From Austropuccinia psidii (Eukaryota > Basidiomycota > Pucciniomycetes > Pucciniales > Sphaerophragmiaceae), in assembly GCA_023105745.1 (NCBI GenBank), contig JALGQZ010000014.1, positions 8,179,888-8,243,887 of the forward strand: a stretch of DNA of 64,000 nt, written 5' to 3'. Both the position numbers and the translations under genes were made by a program. Below, one piece after another: positions 11,832 through 24,100 of this stretch. How positions within the stretch are numbered: position 1 is the first letter of the stretch; every line of letters starts with the position of its first letter. The notes below the pieces were generated by a model. That model saw only the letters and a list, made by a program, of their open reading frames with translations. It was not told where the DNA came from and did no database searches.

Positions 11832-13180
11832 TGCTTGCTAGGGAAGCCTCTTGATGATGACCCAGGCCTGTTCTGAGGTCTCTTGAAGCATTTCTCAATT
11901 GGGTGCTTTCCACCACAATAAGTACACAACCCCTCTTTAATCCTCCTCTACTTTTCAGAACCAATTAATTTATTGTCCTTATTGAGGAGAGCAGCATGAG
12001 GCTTATCCTTTGAAGATTGGAACTGCTTGCCCTTCTTGTTCTTCTTCTGGTGAGGCCTCTTTGAAGATAAGTTTTGAGGAGGCCTATATTGATTGGATCC
12101 ATTGACTGGAGGCTTCTTCTCTTGATTTCCACCCTTTTCCTTTTGCCTCTCATGATATCTTGTGTTCAACTCTAAAGTGACATCCATAATTTCTTGAAGA
12201 GTATCAAAAGTTCCAGGGTGAGAAGCCAACTGATCCAATAATCTCGATGCCAATTCTCTTCTGTAAACATGGATATAAGCTCTTTCCCCCCAATCTCCAA
12301 TTCTTGACATTAAGCTTCTGGGATCTGCAATGTACAAGGATACATGACCACTTTCCTTCGTCCTTAAATTTTCCAACTCTTGTTCAGCTTTCCTGACTTC
12401 ATTGGGGTCACCAAACAGAGTGAATAATTGAGATTCAAATAATGGCCAATTATTGAGGAGGTAGGAAGGGTCTTCATTAGAAATATTTGAGAGATAGGGT
12501 TCAATCCACTTCCCAGCTCTACCAGTGAGAAAAGAAGTTGAGTAAAGAACTTTTTTCCTGTCAGAGAAGAAATTTGCTGGATCATTATGGAAGATTAATT
12601 GACAGGATTGGATAAATCCTCTCAATTTATGAGCTTGAGTACCATCAAAAGAATCAGGTGCCTTCATAGATGGAGTCTTGAAGGCAGGGGCTTTGAAGTT
12701 GTCCCTGGGAGCAACTGCTTGAGTGAGTTGCCCCATGAATTGAGTCATCTGCTCCATCATCTTGAGGAGACTTGGATCAGTTTGAGAGACAAGAGGTTGA
12801 CTAGAAAGGGCTAGATTAGAACCCTGAGGCACCTCTGGAGCATTTGCAAAGGCATCTTCCACTTCAGTTTCCCCAGAATCTTCCTCTTCCACAGACTCTT
12901 CCCCCTCTTCATCTTCAACTTCCCCTAATCTTGCTCTTGCACCTTCAGACATGCCAGGGTAGCCACCCAAAAGTCCAGAAAAGGTTCTTGATCTTCTAGA
13001 TTTCATTCCACCTCTTCTTGAGGGTGCTGCTCCTTCCATTAGTGGTTCTCTGTCCAAGTTTGCACTCAGTTGATGAACTGAAGGTGTGCGGTCGATAGGA
13101 GGCCTTGCTTTAGGAGTGAGAACAGCTGGAATTTTTCGGGATCTAGTGTTCTTTGCTGGGGGACTATGCTGAACTGGCAT
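11819..13180 (-). pseudogene. Element B gag
   Basis: I start it at the ATG 13180 (MPVQHSPPAK) rather than 23 codons upstream, because the upstream residues look like translated leader. The order is a basic/acidic N-terminus with a Glu-rich stretch, then a Ty3-type retrotransposon gag domain (FDGTQAHKLRGFIQSC ... FLTGRAGKWIEPYL ... LFGDPNEVRKAE), then a Lys-rich tail and a CCHC-like zinc knuckle (CTYCGGKHPIEKC, spacing C-x2-C-x3-H-x4-C) at about 11900. An in-frame TAG at 11948-11950 cuts off the zinc knuckle. The frame then continues to TGA 11819-11821 beside the slippery site. Confidence 0.9.
11825..11831 (-). promoter_or_regulatory. -1 ribosomal frameshift heptamer, gag-pol of element B
   Basis: On the minus strand the gag frame reads CAG GGA AAA GCC TGA. 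This contains the heptamer G GGA AAA (type X XXY YYZ) two codons before the gag stop at 11819-11821. Slipping back one base leads straight into the open protease frame. The pol frame lacks an ATG near its start, which agrees with frameshift expression. I did not resolve a downstream pseudoknot by eye. Confidence 0.78.
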
Positions 13181-13904
13181 TATGAACAGAAGTTGAATAA
13201 CAGAACCTTGATGGTATTGAGAACAGAAATAAAAACTTGGCCAAATCAATCACAATAAAATCTTGATGAGTCTTGAGGAATCAATTGAATTCTTGAAGTG
13301 AAATCAACTTCAATCAACAATCCATTAATTCAATCAATAATCAACAATAAGTCAAATACAAATCAAACGTCAATAATCTTGAGTAAATCAACAATCAATC
13401 AATATTCAATCAATCAATAAATCAGTGTCTTCAATATGAATCAAGGTCTTGAGGAATCAATCAATCAATTCAAATATCTTGATGAGTCAAATCAATCAAT
13501 AATCAAAATCAATTCTTGAGTATCAATAGAATATCTTGAGAATTCAAAGTCAATCAATCCAATCCAAATGAAAAATCCTGAATTGCTGAATCAATAAACC
13601 CAATGAATCCCAATGAATAAACCAATCAATTAAACCAATCAATAAATCCTGAATAATACCTGAATGAGAACACAGAAAAGTTTGATTTGATAAAAATAAA
13701 ATGAAGTGATTAAATGGTCAGAAATGATTAAGAGAGAAGAAAGAATCAATTTCATATAAATGAAATGAATGAGATGAAAATTGATGAGAGAGAAAATCAT
13801 AATCATTAAGAATCATAAGATCATTAAAAGGTCATAATTGATGAATGAGAAAAATGATTATAAAAGATTGAAAAGAAATAATCAATATGAGTTAATTAAT
13901 TTAA
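13181..13904 (-). other. 5' leader of element B, CAATCAAT-rich
   Basis: Between gag and the 5' LTR. 13250-13660 is dominated by irregular repeats of CAATCAAT and TCTTGA, a simple-sequence leader. The bases next to the LTR (13904 downward on the minus strand, TTAAATTAATTAACTC) do not look like a tRNA 3' end complement that I know. The primer type, tRNA or self-priming, is undetermined. Confidence 0.7.
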
Positions 13905-14665
13905 TGTCACAGAGGCTCTTTGAAGTGAAGAGGGCCTGGCACTCAGTAAACTGGGACTCACTTATGGAGAGCTCAAAGATAGGGTGGGAAAGGAGACACT
14001 TAAGAGTGTTAAAGATGAATTACTAAAAGAATTAATATAAGAAAGCAGCAACAAAAGAATAAGAATAAAGGAATAGAAGAGCCAACCACAAACAAGTCCA
14101 AGTCCACTGTTTCAACCTGTCAGAATGAAAAGAGAAGGGTTAATAAGGATATGGCCAGCCAACTCATACTGTACAGGCAAAGAGAGAAATGCAAGGACTA
14201 ACTTAATATTAAATAAATATAATACCCAAAAAAAGGATAAGAATATTCATAAAATAATAAATAAGCTAAATTAATTAACTGGGGAAAAGTCCCCAGGGGG
14301 GAGAAAGAGGGGCTGGTATATGTGAGAATCGCCAGCCCTGATCCAGAGGAAGAATTATCATGAGAGGATTGGATTATTGAATTGAGTCTGGCCAATACAG
14401 GTCCTGTACAGCTGTACAGAACCTTTACAAGAGGTGTGGTGTATTTGAGTGATAATACAGTTTCATACAAATGTATCCAAACTGTATTGGATGAATCCAA
14501 CCTGTACAGCTATTGACAGGCTGTATTGATGTACCAAGCTGTATACATGTTTCAGACTGAAGATTGCTGAGACTTAATGCTGCTTCAGATAGTGGATCTG
14601 CTGATTTGAGGTGTTTGAGTTGGTGTATTGATGAATACCCTTACCCCTGGTGAGTGGTTGTTACA
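13905..14665 (-). repeat. 5' LTR of element B
   Basis: A 761-bp LTR, TG...CA, partner of 4549-5292. Transcription on the minus strand would start within it and run toward lower coordinates. Confidence 0.93.
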
Positions 14666-14670
14666 TATAA
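14666..14670. repeat. Target site duplication (right) of element B
   Basis: TATAA immediately right of the LTR end TTACA, matching 4544-4548. Element A's reverse transcriptase frame resumes from here. Confidence 0.93.
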
Positions 14671-15396
14671 ACTGCTAGTTATGTGGGCAAAATTCTTGAT
14701 GTGATTTCTGTAGTACCTAGCAAACCCAAGGAAAGATTGCATCTCTTTGATGCTCTTTGGTACTGGATTTTGCAGTACTGCTGCTACTTTATTCTGGTCA
14801 ATTGCCAGACTAAGACCTGAGACTTTATGTCCTAGAGCTAGTAGCTCTTGTTGGCCAAAATTACACTTTTTCAGTGAAATCTTCAGATTGATGGGTGTAA
14901 ATTTACTTAGCATTCTGTCTATTTATTGTACATGTTCTTCCCATGTATCTGAGTATATAATGATATCATCAATATATACCACCATCCAGCCTTCCAATAT
15001 TTCTTCTTGAAATATTTTGTCCATCATCCTTTGGAAGTGGGCTGGTGCATTTTTGATGCCAAATGGCATCCTGGTATACTCATATATGCCCATATGGCAT
15101 ATTATTCTGAGCAATTTTATGGAGTTTGGTTTAACTCCATTTTGGTGGAAGCCTTTCATACAATCTAATTTGGTTATGTATTTGGCTTTAGCCAGTTTAT
15201 CCAAGGCATGAGGTATCCTGGGTATAGGGTACCTGTCTGCTTTTGTGTAGTTATTTAGAGCTCTGAAGTCTCCACACAGTCTAGACTTGTCATTGTGCCA
15301 GGTGATTAGGACAGGAGTGGGCATTTCCACTATTTCATTGTGTCCAATCTTTCTGATGACATCCATGTCCAGGAGTTCAATTATATGTTTTTCAAT
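14671..15396 (-). pseudogene. Element A reverse transcriptase (interrupted)
   Basis: The minus-strand frame holds RT motifs in order: the DFRALNNYT and YPIPRIPHALD region, GFHQNGV, YTRMPFGIKNAPAHFQ, and the catalytic VVYIDDIIIYSD, then the thumb with LGHKVSG and MQSFLGFARYYRNHIKNFA. A TAA at 14923-14925 interrupts it, and the frame is cut at 14670 by the insertion of element B. It continues at 4543 downward. It shares its frame with the gag-protease region upstream, separated by the stop at 15397-15399, where the family polyprotein would read through. Confidence 0.9.
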
Positions 15397-18212
15397 TTAT
15401 TTCCTGGCTTCCAGGCTTCCTTGATAAGGTGGTCTCCTAAGCATGGGTGGATAAGGTCTTTCCACATCCAGATATAGTTCTATATCATGGCCTTTTATAT
15501 TGCCTAATGGTTCTTCACCAATGGCAAATGCTGGTCTGTTCTTCCTCAGCATCCTCAGTAAACTTAGGTTTTGTTTACGGGTGAGGGTAGTGATAAACTG
15601 GCTCTCCCCAAATTCATTCAGAAGTTCTTCCAGTAGATCTTGAGAAGATATCTGGTATATATAAAGTGAAAATTTCTTTTCCTTGTTGGTCCCAATGGTA
15701 ATGTGCCTATTTTTACTGTTGCAAATATCTATGCCATACATGCTCTGGTAGTCTGTTCCTAGTAAGAACCCTTGGATGTGGGCATTGTCAAGCACTACAA
15801 ACTCTGGGTTGAGTCTGATATTACCTTTCCTATGGGGTATAATTATTTCTTTGATAATTGTCCCAATGGAAGTCATTTTCCCTGATGCACTTTTAAAGTT
15901 CTTTGCCTTGGTGGGCAAGAGCGGTTCTTCCCAATTTGGGAAGTGGTTATCCAGATATTTTCTGGCCACTATGGAGCGGTGTGCTCCACTGTCAATGATC
16001 AGTGGATGCTGAGCATTGTCAATACAGACAGTCACTTTTGTTGCTGTTCCATGTATATATTCCATCCCTTTGGTTTGTGTATCTTGTGTATGTTTGCCCA
16101 AGTTTTTGTTGGCAGTATCCTGTGGCATTCCTGCTTCCAACTGTATGTCCTGAATTTCTAGTGGGGTTTCCTCTTGGTATTCTACTAGAAATTCTTCTCT
16201 GGGGTCTTGGTCATCATAATATGCTTCTCTGATGGCAGCACCCATGGAGTCTGATTCAGAAGCTTCTGTTGGGGATTCCTCCTCTGGGACTTTCTCAATG
16301 GCATAGACTTTTTTTCTTTTCCTTTGGACAGTTGTTGGCATAGTGGCCTGTTGAACCACAATTGTGACAAGTATTCTTCTTCTTTGCCACTTCTGCCACT
16401 CTTTCTCTGGGTTTGTCTTTAAAATCCACCCTGGAGGTTGTTTCTCTTTGAAACTACTGCTTCTATATAGGCTGAATTTCCCTATATTAGTTCTTTTCCT
16501 TATATCTTGTAAGGTATTAGAAATTTCATTTAAAGTGCAATTTTGGTTGCATCTGCATTTCACTGCATGCTCTAGTTCTCCTGGCAGTTGTGTCAGGAGT
16601 TTGTGATTCCTCATTTGGATGTTCATCTGAGGATCAATGGCTTCAAGTCTTTTAGACTTTCTAAGACACCACTCACATGGGTCTTTGTCCACAGGGTATT
16701 TTTCACCATCAAATGACATGGTCTTTTGCCATATCCAAGTTCCATTACTGTACTTTTGGATGATTTGACTCTTCCACCATGGCCAGTTTCTTCTGCCATG
16801 GATTTCTTTCATTTCTGTGTACCATATACTAGCATGACCTTTAAATGCTGTATTTAGTCTAGCAGTAATCCAGTAATCTGGTATGCTTGGTACATCAATG
16901 AAGAGTCCATCAATATAATATATGAGCTCCATATGATCATATTCTCCTGTCCCAGAGAATTTGGGCCAGCTTGAGGCCTCAGGAAGCTGTTTCAAGACTT
17001 CCTTCTCTGAATAAGACATGCCATATCCATCCTGGTATTGTGATGGAGATCTTGCCTTATTTATCAACATGGCATCTGGTTTGATTTCATCTGGTTGATA
17101 TGGATTCTTCATAACATGGCCTTCTGGTTGGGGTTTCATGTTATGGTAGGCATTAAACAATTTGTTTATGTCTTGATCCAGACAATCCCTGTCCCTTTTG
17201 CTGTGGTGTTGTTCTTCAAATACTATATTCAGTATTTTGTTGGTTTCTTCAGAGGCTTTTCTCAATTGAGCATTTCCTTCTTGAAGAGTTTTAGCAATTT
17301 TATCCATAGAGGCTGTTAATTTTTTCATCCTCTCATGGCTTGCTTCAAGTTCTGCAAACTGCTTTCGAGTGTGCTCATCATATTGGGACATTTTTAACCA
17401 CAGTGCATCACTGTTTAAGTTACTCTCAGGTGTGATAACATTATGTTCAATCTGAGTGGGGGTAATATTTCTATTAATGGGACTGCTGATTCTAGAGTGG
17501 TTTACAACTACTTCTGGTTCTTGTTTACTTCTTTTACCAAGTCCAACAGCTTCTGGATCATGGGGTCTGACTCTTTCCTCCTCTGGTTGAAGGAGCTTTT
17601 GTTCTTGCCTATGTTTCCTTATCTTCTCCTGAAAATTCCTGGAATTGTGAAGAATGGTGACTCTTGGCCACTGATCTGCTGGTTTCTGAATGGTGTGAAG
17701 CCACTGGAGAGCTGATTTGGCCTGCTCCTTGTGAGCCTGAAGGAATCTGAGTAGGCCCTGTCTGGGTTAACTGTTCTTCTATAGCTTGGATAGTGGCTTG
17801 ATTCTCCCTTATCCTCTGTGCCCTTGCCTCCAGGAGTCTGAAGCGCGTGGTAGGATTCCATCCTTTGGTGATTACCATAAGGTCTTTGAGACAGATCTTC
17901 TGGAAACTTGCTCCAAGTTCTGCCCAATGAGATTCCAGGTTGAACCTCTTGTTTTCCATGCTCCATTGAAATAAATATTTGAGGAGTTGGTGGAGCTGAA
18001 GAGCTTGATTCATATCCTTCCAGTCCTCTGGTTTGAGGCTCCTGTTGAATTGGAGTGTGAATGGAAGGGTTGATATTATCTCCCTCATTGTTTTGCCATC
18101 TGCCACTGTGTCCAAGGTGTTCTCTTCCAGGTCTTCTGGTTCTGGACAAGCCTTCTCTTTCCTCTGGCTGGTTCCTTTGGAAGCCAAGGTCTCTGAGGTA
18201 TACAGGTGACAT
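15397..18212 (-). pseudogene. Element A gag-protease
   Basis: I place the start at ATG 18212 (MSPVYLRDLG). That frame is open to 17619, then needs a frame change to join the 664-codon frame 17391-15397. A second open frame, 18226-17609, overlaps it; I cannot decide from this copy alone which is translated. The central part is a Ty3 gag domain (SSWPKFSGTGEYDHMELI ... NTAFKGHASIWYTEM). A CCHC zinc knuckle (C-x2-C-x4-H-x4-C, CHNCGSTGHYANNC) lies at about 16325-16370, but in a different frame from its surroundings, between two compensating frameshifts. Aspartic protease follows (LIIDSGAHRSIVARKYL; ILG-type GFLLGTDYQSMYGIDI). Confidence 0.85.
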
Positions 18213-19145
18213 ATCAGTGTTTGCAAGCAGTCAAAAACTTTATTTTCTTAGGGTATTTACCTTTGACTATGCCTTGTACAAATTTGTTGTCTTCTGATTT
18301 GGGAGGTTTACCTTTAGAGGTTACAACTGGGTTAATTATAGTAATCTTCCCTGTACTAGTTGTGGATGTTGGCTTACCTTGTATTGATGCAGAGTTTTGT
18401 GGTTTTCTACTTCTCTGGGTGGCTATTGGTTTCCACTTCTTTGCTGTAATCAGGCCTTCACTGTGCCTCTTTCCTTTGCCCTTGCTGCCCTCTGGTTCTG
18501 AGGGTATCACTGGTGTGTTGGCCTGTGACTGGGTCTCAAGTGGGATATAATTCTCTTCCGCTGAATCAAAGTAGGAAAAAGAGGGCTTATGTCAGTTAAG
18601 ACTTCTTAAAATGCTGTTTTTGCACATCTAAGAATGGCCTCTGGGCTTGTATATCACTACAATATGCCCTGTACAATGACAGTGTAATTGAATTAACAAT
18701 TCCGTGTCAGAATTACAGCTTTTGGTACCCTGTTACACTTTTTGTGTACCAGTATTCCACAGATTCACTTGTGGTTTTCAAGTGTGATCTGTATAAGTGT
18801 AATTGAGTCAACAATACACTTAACCACACCTCAACTGTTGGCTTTACAGTCATAGGTGTCCTTCTTTAATCAAAAATACAGGACATATTGATGGCTTATG
18901 TGTTTTCATGTGTAAAACACACCAGAAATAAAGGTCTTGTGGGTATCAACCACGTGACAGATACTCTTAAAATATGAGTAAAAAGTGGTACATAGACCAA
19001 TTAAATGAATATATATATAATATATATATTTTTAAAGAGAAATAGGTCTAAAATAATAGAAACAATTGTCAGAAAATGATAAATAAGTGAAAAAACTTAC
19101 TTATAAGGTCCAAAATTCAAAAAAAGCATGGCCACGCCCTCAAAA
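18213..19145 (-). other. 5' leader of element A
   Basis: Sequence between gag and the 5' LTR, alignable with 183-1115. It includes the 98-codon frame 18510-18214 of unknown meaning and an AT microsatellite at about 19009-19029. Next to the LTR the minus strand reads TTTTGAGGGCGTGGCCATG, where a primer-binding site is expected. The same block, with small changes, lies beside the LTRs at 1116, 21166 and 28448. Confidence 0.75.
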
Positions 19146-20569
19146 TGTCAGGCTGAGTCTATGATAAAAGTATTGAGATGTATTGACAGCTTTCAGCTAT
19201 GACTTTCACATGGTAAAAAAGGATTAAAGAGAGCTATAAGAGCTTTAAAGATGTTTTAATTTAAGAATAAAAGGGCTTTACTATATGAATTATAGTGGTG
19301 GTGAGCGCTGTTGAAAGCCCTGGGTGCAGCTTTACCTGTTGGGTTACAATAATTAAGATTATAATTATACCTGTTTATTACCCAAGAGTAAAACTGTTTT
19401 TGACAGTTTACTACATAGGGTATTCAAGAGCAGGATGAGGAAAGCATTTCTGGCTGTGAAAAGCCTCCTTTTTATCCTGAAATGGGGTGGAAAGGGTGCT
19501 AGACCTTTCCACATAGAGGAAGTGAAGATTTTTTCACTCTCTGAGACAGGCTTGTGGTTTTCAAAGACCTGTATAGCCTGTATTGGGCTCAGATGCGGTT
19601 TTGAAACCACATCTGGGCAGTTTTCACCAATACAGGGTGAAAACTTTCATCTGGGGACCACACAGCTTGATTCTGACGTGTACAACGCGTAGAATGCTGT
19701 ACAGAGCCTGTATGGGACCCCAGTATTGACCAAACTATGAGTTATATAAGTATGAACAAGCTTCTTCATCAGTTTGACACCTCATAATCATGGTTATGGG
19801 ATATTATCCCATGGTAAGGCTGTATTCATCAAAATGTGGGATCTTGACCTTAAAACAGCTATACCTTTGCTAGTCCTTGATATATCAACCTCAAAACTCA
19901 GCCAGTGTGTAGCCCCGTATGTGGTCTACACAACGGTACCTTATTTTATATGGTTATCATTAAATATGGCAAAGTTATGCCATGTACAAGATTTTTATAC
20001 ACATGCGTGGTTTAGGCAAAAAGCTGTATTGGACTTGTTTGCCCCATGACTTCTTCTATAGTTGGGATATGAGGCAATTGATGACACCATCAGACAGCCC
20101 TGATTGCGCTCTTTCCAAAAAGACCCCACTTTAGGTATCTCACACTAAAACTGTAGAAGTTAGATGTGAGGTGAATGTTTTGTTCACCCTTATTTGGCCT
20201 GAATTCAACCATAACTTCTGTAATACTGGTGCTATCTCATTTTGGCTGGTACCATTGGATAGCCCTGACTTAGAGCTTCATGTTGGATACCCATTTGATG
20301 GGGTTAAGCCTCTTACTCTGTATTTCAGATGAGATGTGAAAATTAAGGTTCATGCTCAGCAATAACCTTGAGCATGAATAACTTTGTTATTCTTTGTCCT
20401 GTGATGATTAGACTTACATTTTCAGAAAGAGGTGAGTTTCCTCTTTCCTTTGATAACTTTTGAGCTAATTTGGCTCAGCTCCATGTTTTGGTGGTATCTT
20501 GGCTATACCATTGATTTATGGTATTTTGGCTGTCATGCTTGTGCTCTGGTGTTGAGTCACAGGCTGACA
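19146..20569 (-). repeat. 5' LTR of element A
   Basis: A 1424-bp LTR from TGTCAGGCTGAG to GGCTGACA, the partner of 1116-2553. To its right begins a more diverged leader of the same family (element C), so A sits inside or directly against an older relative. No target duplication can be tested because the left end of the array is outside the window. Confidence 0.85.
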
Positions 20570-21165
20570 CTTCTTGGAATACTGTTTTCAAGTCTAAGAA
20601 TGGCATCTGGGCAATATATTACTATAATGTGGCCTTGTATTATGAGTTGTAATTGAAATTATCAATTACACGTCAAAAATACTGTATGGTGGATTTATGA
20701 TATAAAGTTCATATCCCAATATCTCACAGATTAACTTGTAATTAACAAGTGTACTCCTATAGGTGGTTCTGTAATGGAAAATTGAAATTATCAATATGTC
20801 CAACCATGTCTCTGAACATGTTCTTTACAGTAAAAGAGGTTTTCTTTTTCAAAAAAGGATTTATTAAGGGTCCTTAAGTGTTTTTATATCAAAAACACAC
20901 CCAAGATAGTCTGTGGTGGTTAAATTATAATCAAACCACATAAGAAAAAAATAATAATAGGAAAAAAACAATGGTATATGTTTATATACCCCTCAAAAAA
21001 ATTAATAATATATATGATATCCCATACATTCTTTATTTTTTTAAGGTTTTTTACACCTAAAAAAGAAAATAAGGAATTATTGAAAAGATAAAAAGTAAGA
21101 AAAAACTCACTTTTAATTCCAAATCAGTCCAAAAAATCCAAAAAAACATGGCCAGGCCGCCAAAA
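20570..21165 (-). mobile_element. Leader fragment of older A-family element C
   Basis: Clearly but distantly related to 18600-19145 (for example CTAAGAATGGC near 20595 and the ACATGGCCAGGCC block at 21146-21158), ending at the LTR start 21166. It carries no open frame. It is what remains in this window of the internal part of element C; the rest would lie beyond the tandem A array. Confidence 0.7.
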
Positions 21166-24100
21166 TGTCAGGATGTTTCTATGAAGAAGTTGTTATATGA
21201 CTATTTACACCTTAAATTATAACTCTGACACAGTTTCTTATAATAAAAAGGATTGTAAAAAATGATATTAACGGTTTTACTATAGAAAAATAGTGGTGGT
21301 GAGTGCTATTGAAAATTTGGGGTGCAGCTTTACCAATTGGGCTCTTAGACTACAGACTACAATACTTTAAATTATAAGTATACCTGATTATTTTCCATGA
21401 TTATGAATGTTTTTGACAGTCTTACTATGTATAATCCACAGCAGGTTGGGTATTTCTCTTTTGGGCTGAGAAAGGTCCCTTTTTATTCTGAAATTGGGTA
21501 AAAAGGTCCTCTAGACCATTTCACGTAGAGGAAGCAAAGAATTTTCACTTCCAAGGACTTGATTGTGGTTTTCTCACAGCCTGTATACTCTGTATTGGGC
21601 TCAAGTGTGGCTTCAAAACCACATCTGGGAAGTTTTCACTGATACAGGGTGAAATGTTTCATCTGGGGACCACATAACCCTCTTCTGACACATAGAATTC
21701 TGTACAGAACCTTTATGGGACCCCAGTATTGCATTTACTATAAGAATTTGAATTAGAAACAAGCTACTTTGTCCATTTGACACCTCATAATCAAAGATGT
21801 GGTAAAGTATCCCACAGTAAAGATGTGTTGGCCAAACTGTGAGATTATAACCTCAAAACTGCCATAGCTTTGTCAGTTTTTGGGACCGTAAGGTTTGTCT
21901 ATGAAACTCTTGATAATAGTAACAATATCAAGAGTACTATGACTGTCCTCAGATGAAGAATATAATGTAATACAATATTATAACCACAAATTTAAATATA
22001 ATTATTAAATATAAATGAAATTATTATTATATAAAATAATAATAAGAAAAAATATAATAATTTTAATAAATTATAATTATTCTATTACTGTTATGTTCAC
22101 TGACAATTATAACAATATAAAGTGTAAAGCTCTTAATGAGACAATTACATGTGGAAAACATGAATATTTAACCACTTATAAATAATATATAAATATTATC
22201 TATAACAGAATTATAACACACACTGTGAAGAAATAATTCTTATAGAAAAATTCTATATAAAAAACCTAATAATAGATCAAAAATATATAGAATTTTGGTG
22301 AAAACTTACTTATAATATAAATGTAATACAACAAGTCAAGTACAACAGTTATTATATTAAATAATTATTATATTTTAAAAACATGAGAAAAAATCAATAT
22401 TTCAAATTATAGAACAACTTTTAATGATAAAAAATATTATTAAAGAGTTTTTGAGAGGAATTTGTGGATTTTAAAAGATATTTTAAAGACAATATTTTTA
22501 TAAAATAAAATATATTATAGGTCATTACAACAATAATCTAATTTTTATTATTTCAATTCTTTAACTTAGGATTTATAAAGAATAAAATACTTAAGAAATA
22601 CTTTAATAAGAATATTCTATATATAATAAAACTTTACCTGTTTAAATGTCTAATATGATTGGATTCAGAATTGATGATGATGGACAAAAACAGTGATGAA
22701 AAGACTCTTTTTATGTCTAGAGATCAGCTCTCATGATTCATAATGGATATGGAGGGCGTTCTCAGGTAAAAAATGAAAAACCATGCTTAAAAATAAGGTT
22801 CTTAACTTAAGGTAACTTATTTTTAATTACAATTTAAAGTTACCAGTGTTATCCTTAACTCCAGATAGCTTTAATCCTCATTTGAGTTAATTATTTTAAG
22901 TTTTAATAAAGAATAATTTTATTTATATTAAAGTTCATCACATGAACAACTTAAAAATAGAGTTTCAAGCATAAATCTTCTAAACTCAAGTTTTAATTGA
23001 TTTTTAAAGAAATCTTAATTTTCTTCAAGTATAATTAAAAGAGTAAATTTCCAGGCTAATTACCCAGGAAATCTGTTTATAAAAGATACTTAAAATTTAA
23101 TTTATATATATAATATTGAATTGTAAGCTGTGTGAAATTTTCAAGCAAATCCATTATGAATTGAATTTTTAATGAATTTTTGAAGTTATTACTATTTTTC
23201 CACGTAAAATAGCAATACACACTAAACCTTAACTTTTGATAAGGTTTCAATGCTTTTAACCTTAAATGTTTAAGCTTATTTAAGCTTTCACAGGTCTCAA
23301 AACTTTAATTTCAAGCGTGTGTATTGGGAATTACCCTTTGGAAGCTTGAAATTCCTGTCCAAATGGGGATAAAACCAGTTTAAACTTTAAGGTTGGATCA
23401 AAGTCTGATCTTAAAGTTTAAATAAGGTTGAAACTCCTCCAATACAGGTGGAAAACCTTAGCTTAATCCTTGCACATCCAAAAAGGTGGGTACCCCAGCT
23501 CTGTTTGGCTTTTTTCTTTTTTCCCACCTTTTTGTGTGGATTTTGCCCTTTTATTTATTTAAAGCCATACTATATACTTAAACACTTTTGAATTGAGCTC
23601 ATGCAGGATTTACATTCTGTATGGCAAATCCTTAGCCAATTCAGTAAATATACACAACACCTCAATTTTAACTAAAATTTTGGTAAGTTTGCATAAACCT
23701 TATGCAACTCTAAATGTGTAGAATCCAAAAATGACATAATATTTATAACTTTTTTTATCAAAAAAAAAGTTATACTTATTTTTTGTTATTTTCCATTTTA
23801 AATTCAATTGGAAAGTCTGTTGAAGACTAAATCAGCTGTTTATAAAATCATTTGTGGCCTTATGGGTATGTTATACATACCTCACAGGCTCACAGGGATA
23901 TTGAGTTCAAGGTTGGTTCATTTTGTAGCCCTAAGTGAGATCTATACAATGGTGTCTCATTCAGTATGGCTATCATTAAATATGGAAATGTTATACCATC
24001 TTCAATGTTTATTATCCAGATATGTATTTTTCTCCAGATCTGTATGGAACTAGTTTTCTCCATAACTTTTTCTCTACTTGAGTTATGTGGAATTGATGGA

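Larger units (their letters stand above)
4549..14665 (-). mobile_element. Element B: complete nested Ty3 chromovirus
   Basis: This is a 10117-bp LTR retrotransposon inserted into the reverse transcriptase-RNase H region of element A. Reading on the minus strand the order is 5' LTR 13905-14665, gag, protease, reverse transcriptase, RNase H, integrase with chromodomain, a region carrying an opposite-strand gene, polypurine tract, 3' LTR 4549-5292. The flanks are a perfect 5-bp duplication, TATAA, at 4544-4548 and 14666-14670. The LTRs are much more alike than those of A, which fits its being the later arrival. Several in-frame stops and one deletion make this copy non-autonomous. Confidence 0.95.

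Noticed and set aside
13250..13660. CRISPR-like or satellite array of CAATCAAT repeats
   Set aside because: Irregular spacing, no constant repeat-spacer structure, eukaryotic context; it is a simple-sequence leader.
21887..23894. Independent DNA transposon inside LTR C
   Set aside because: No inverted termini; the left end matches the D LTR start and the flanks show a 5-bp near-duplication, so a solo LTR fits better.
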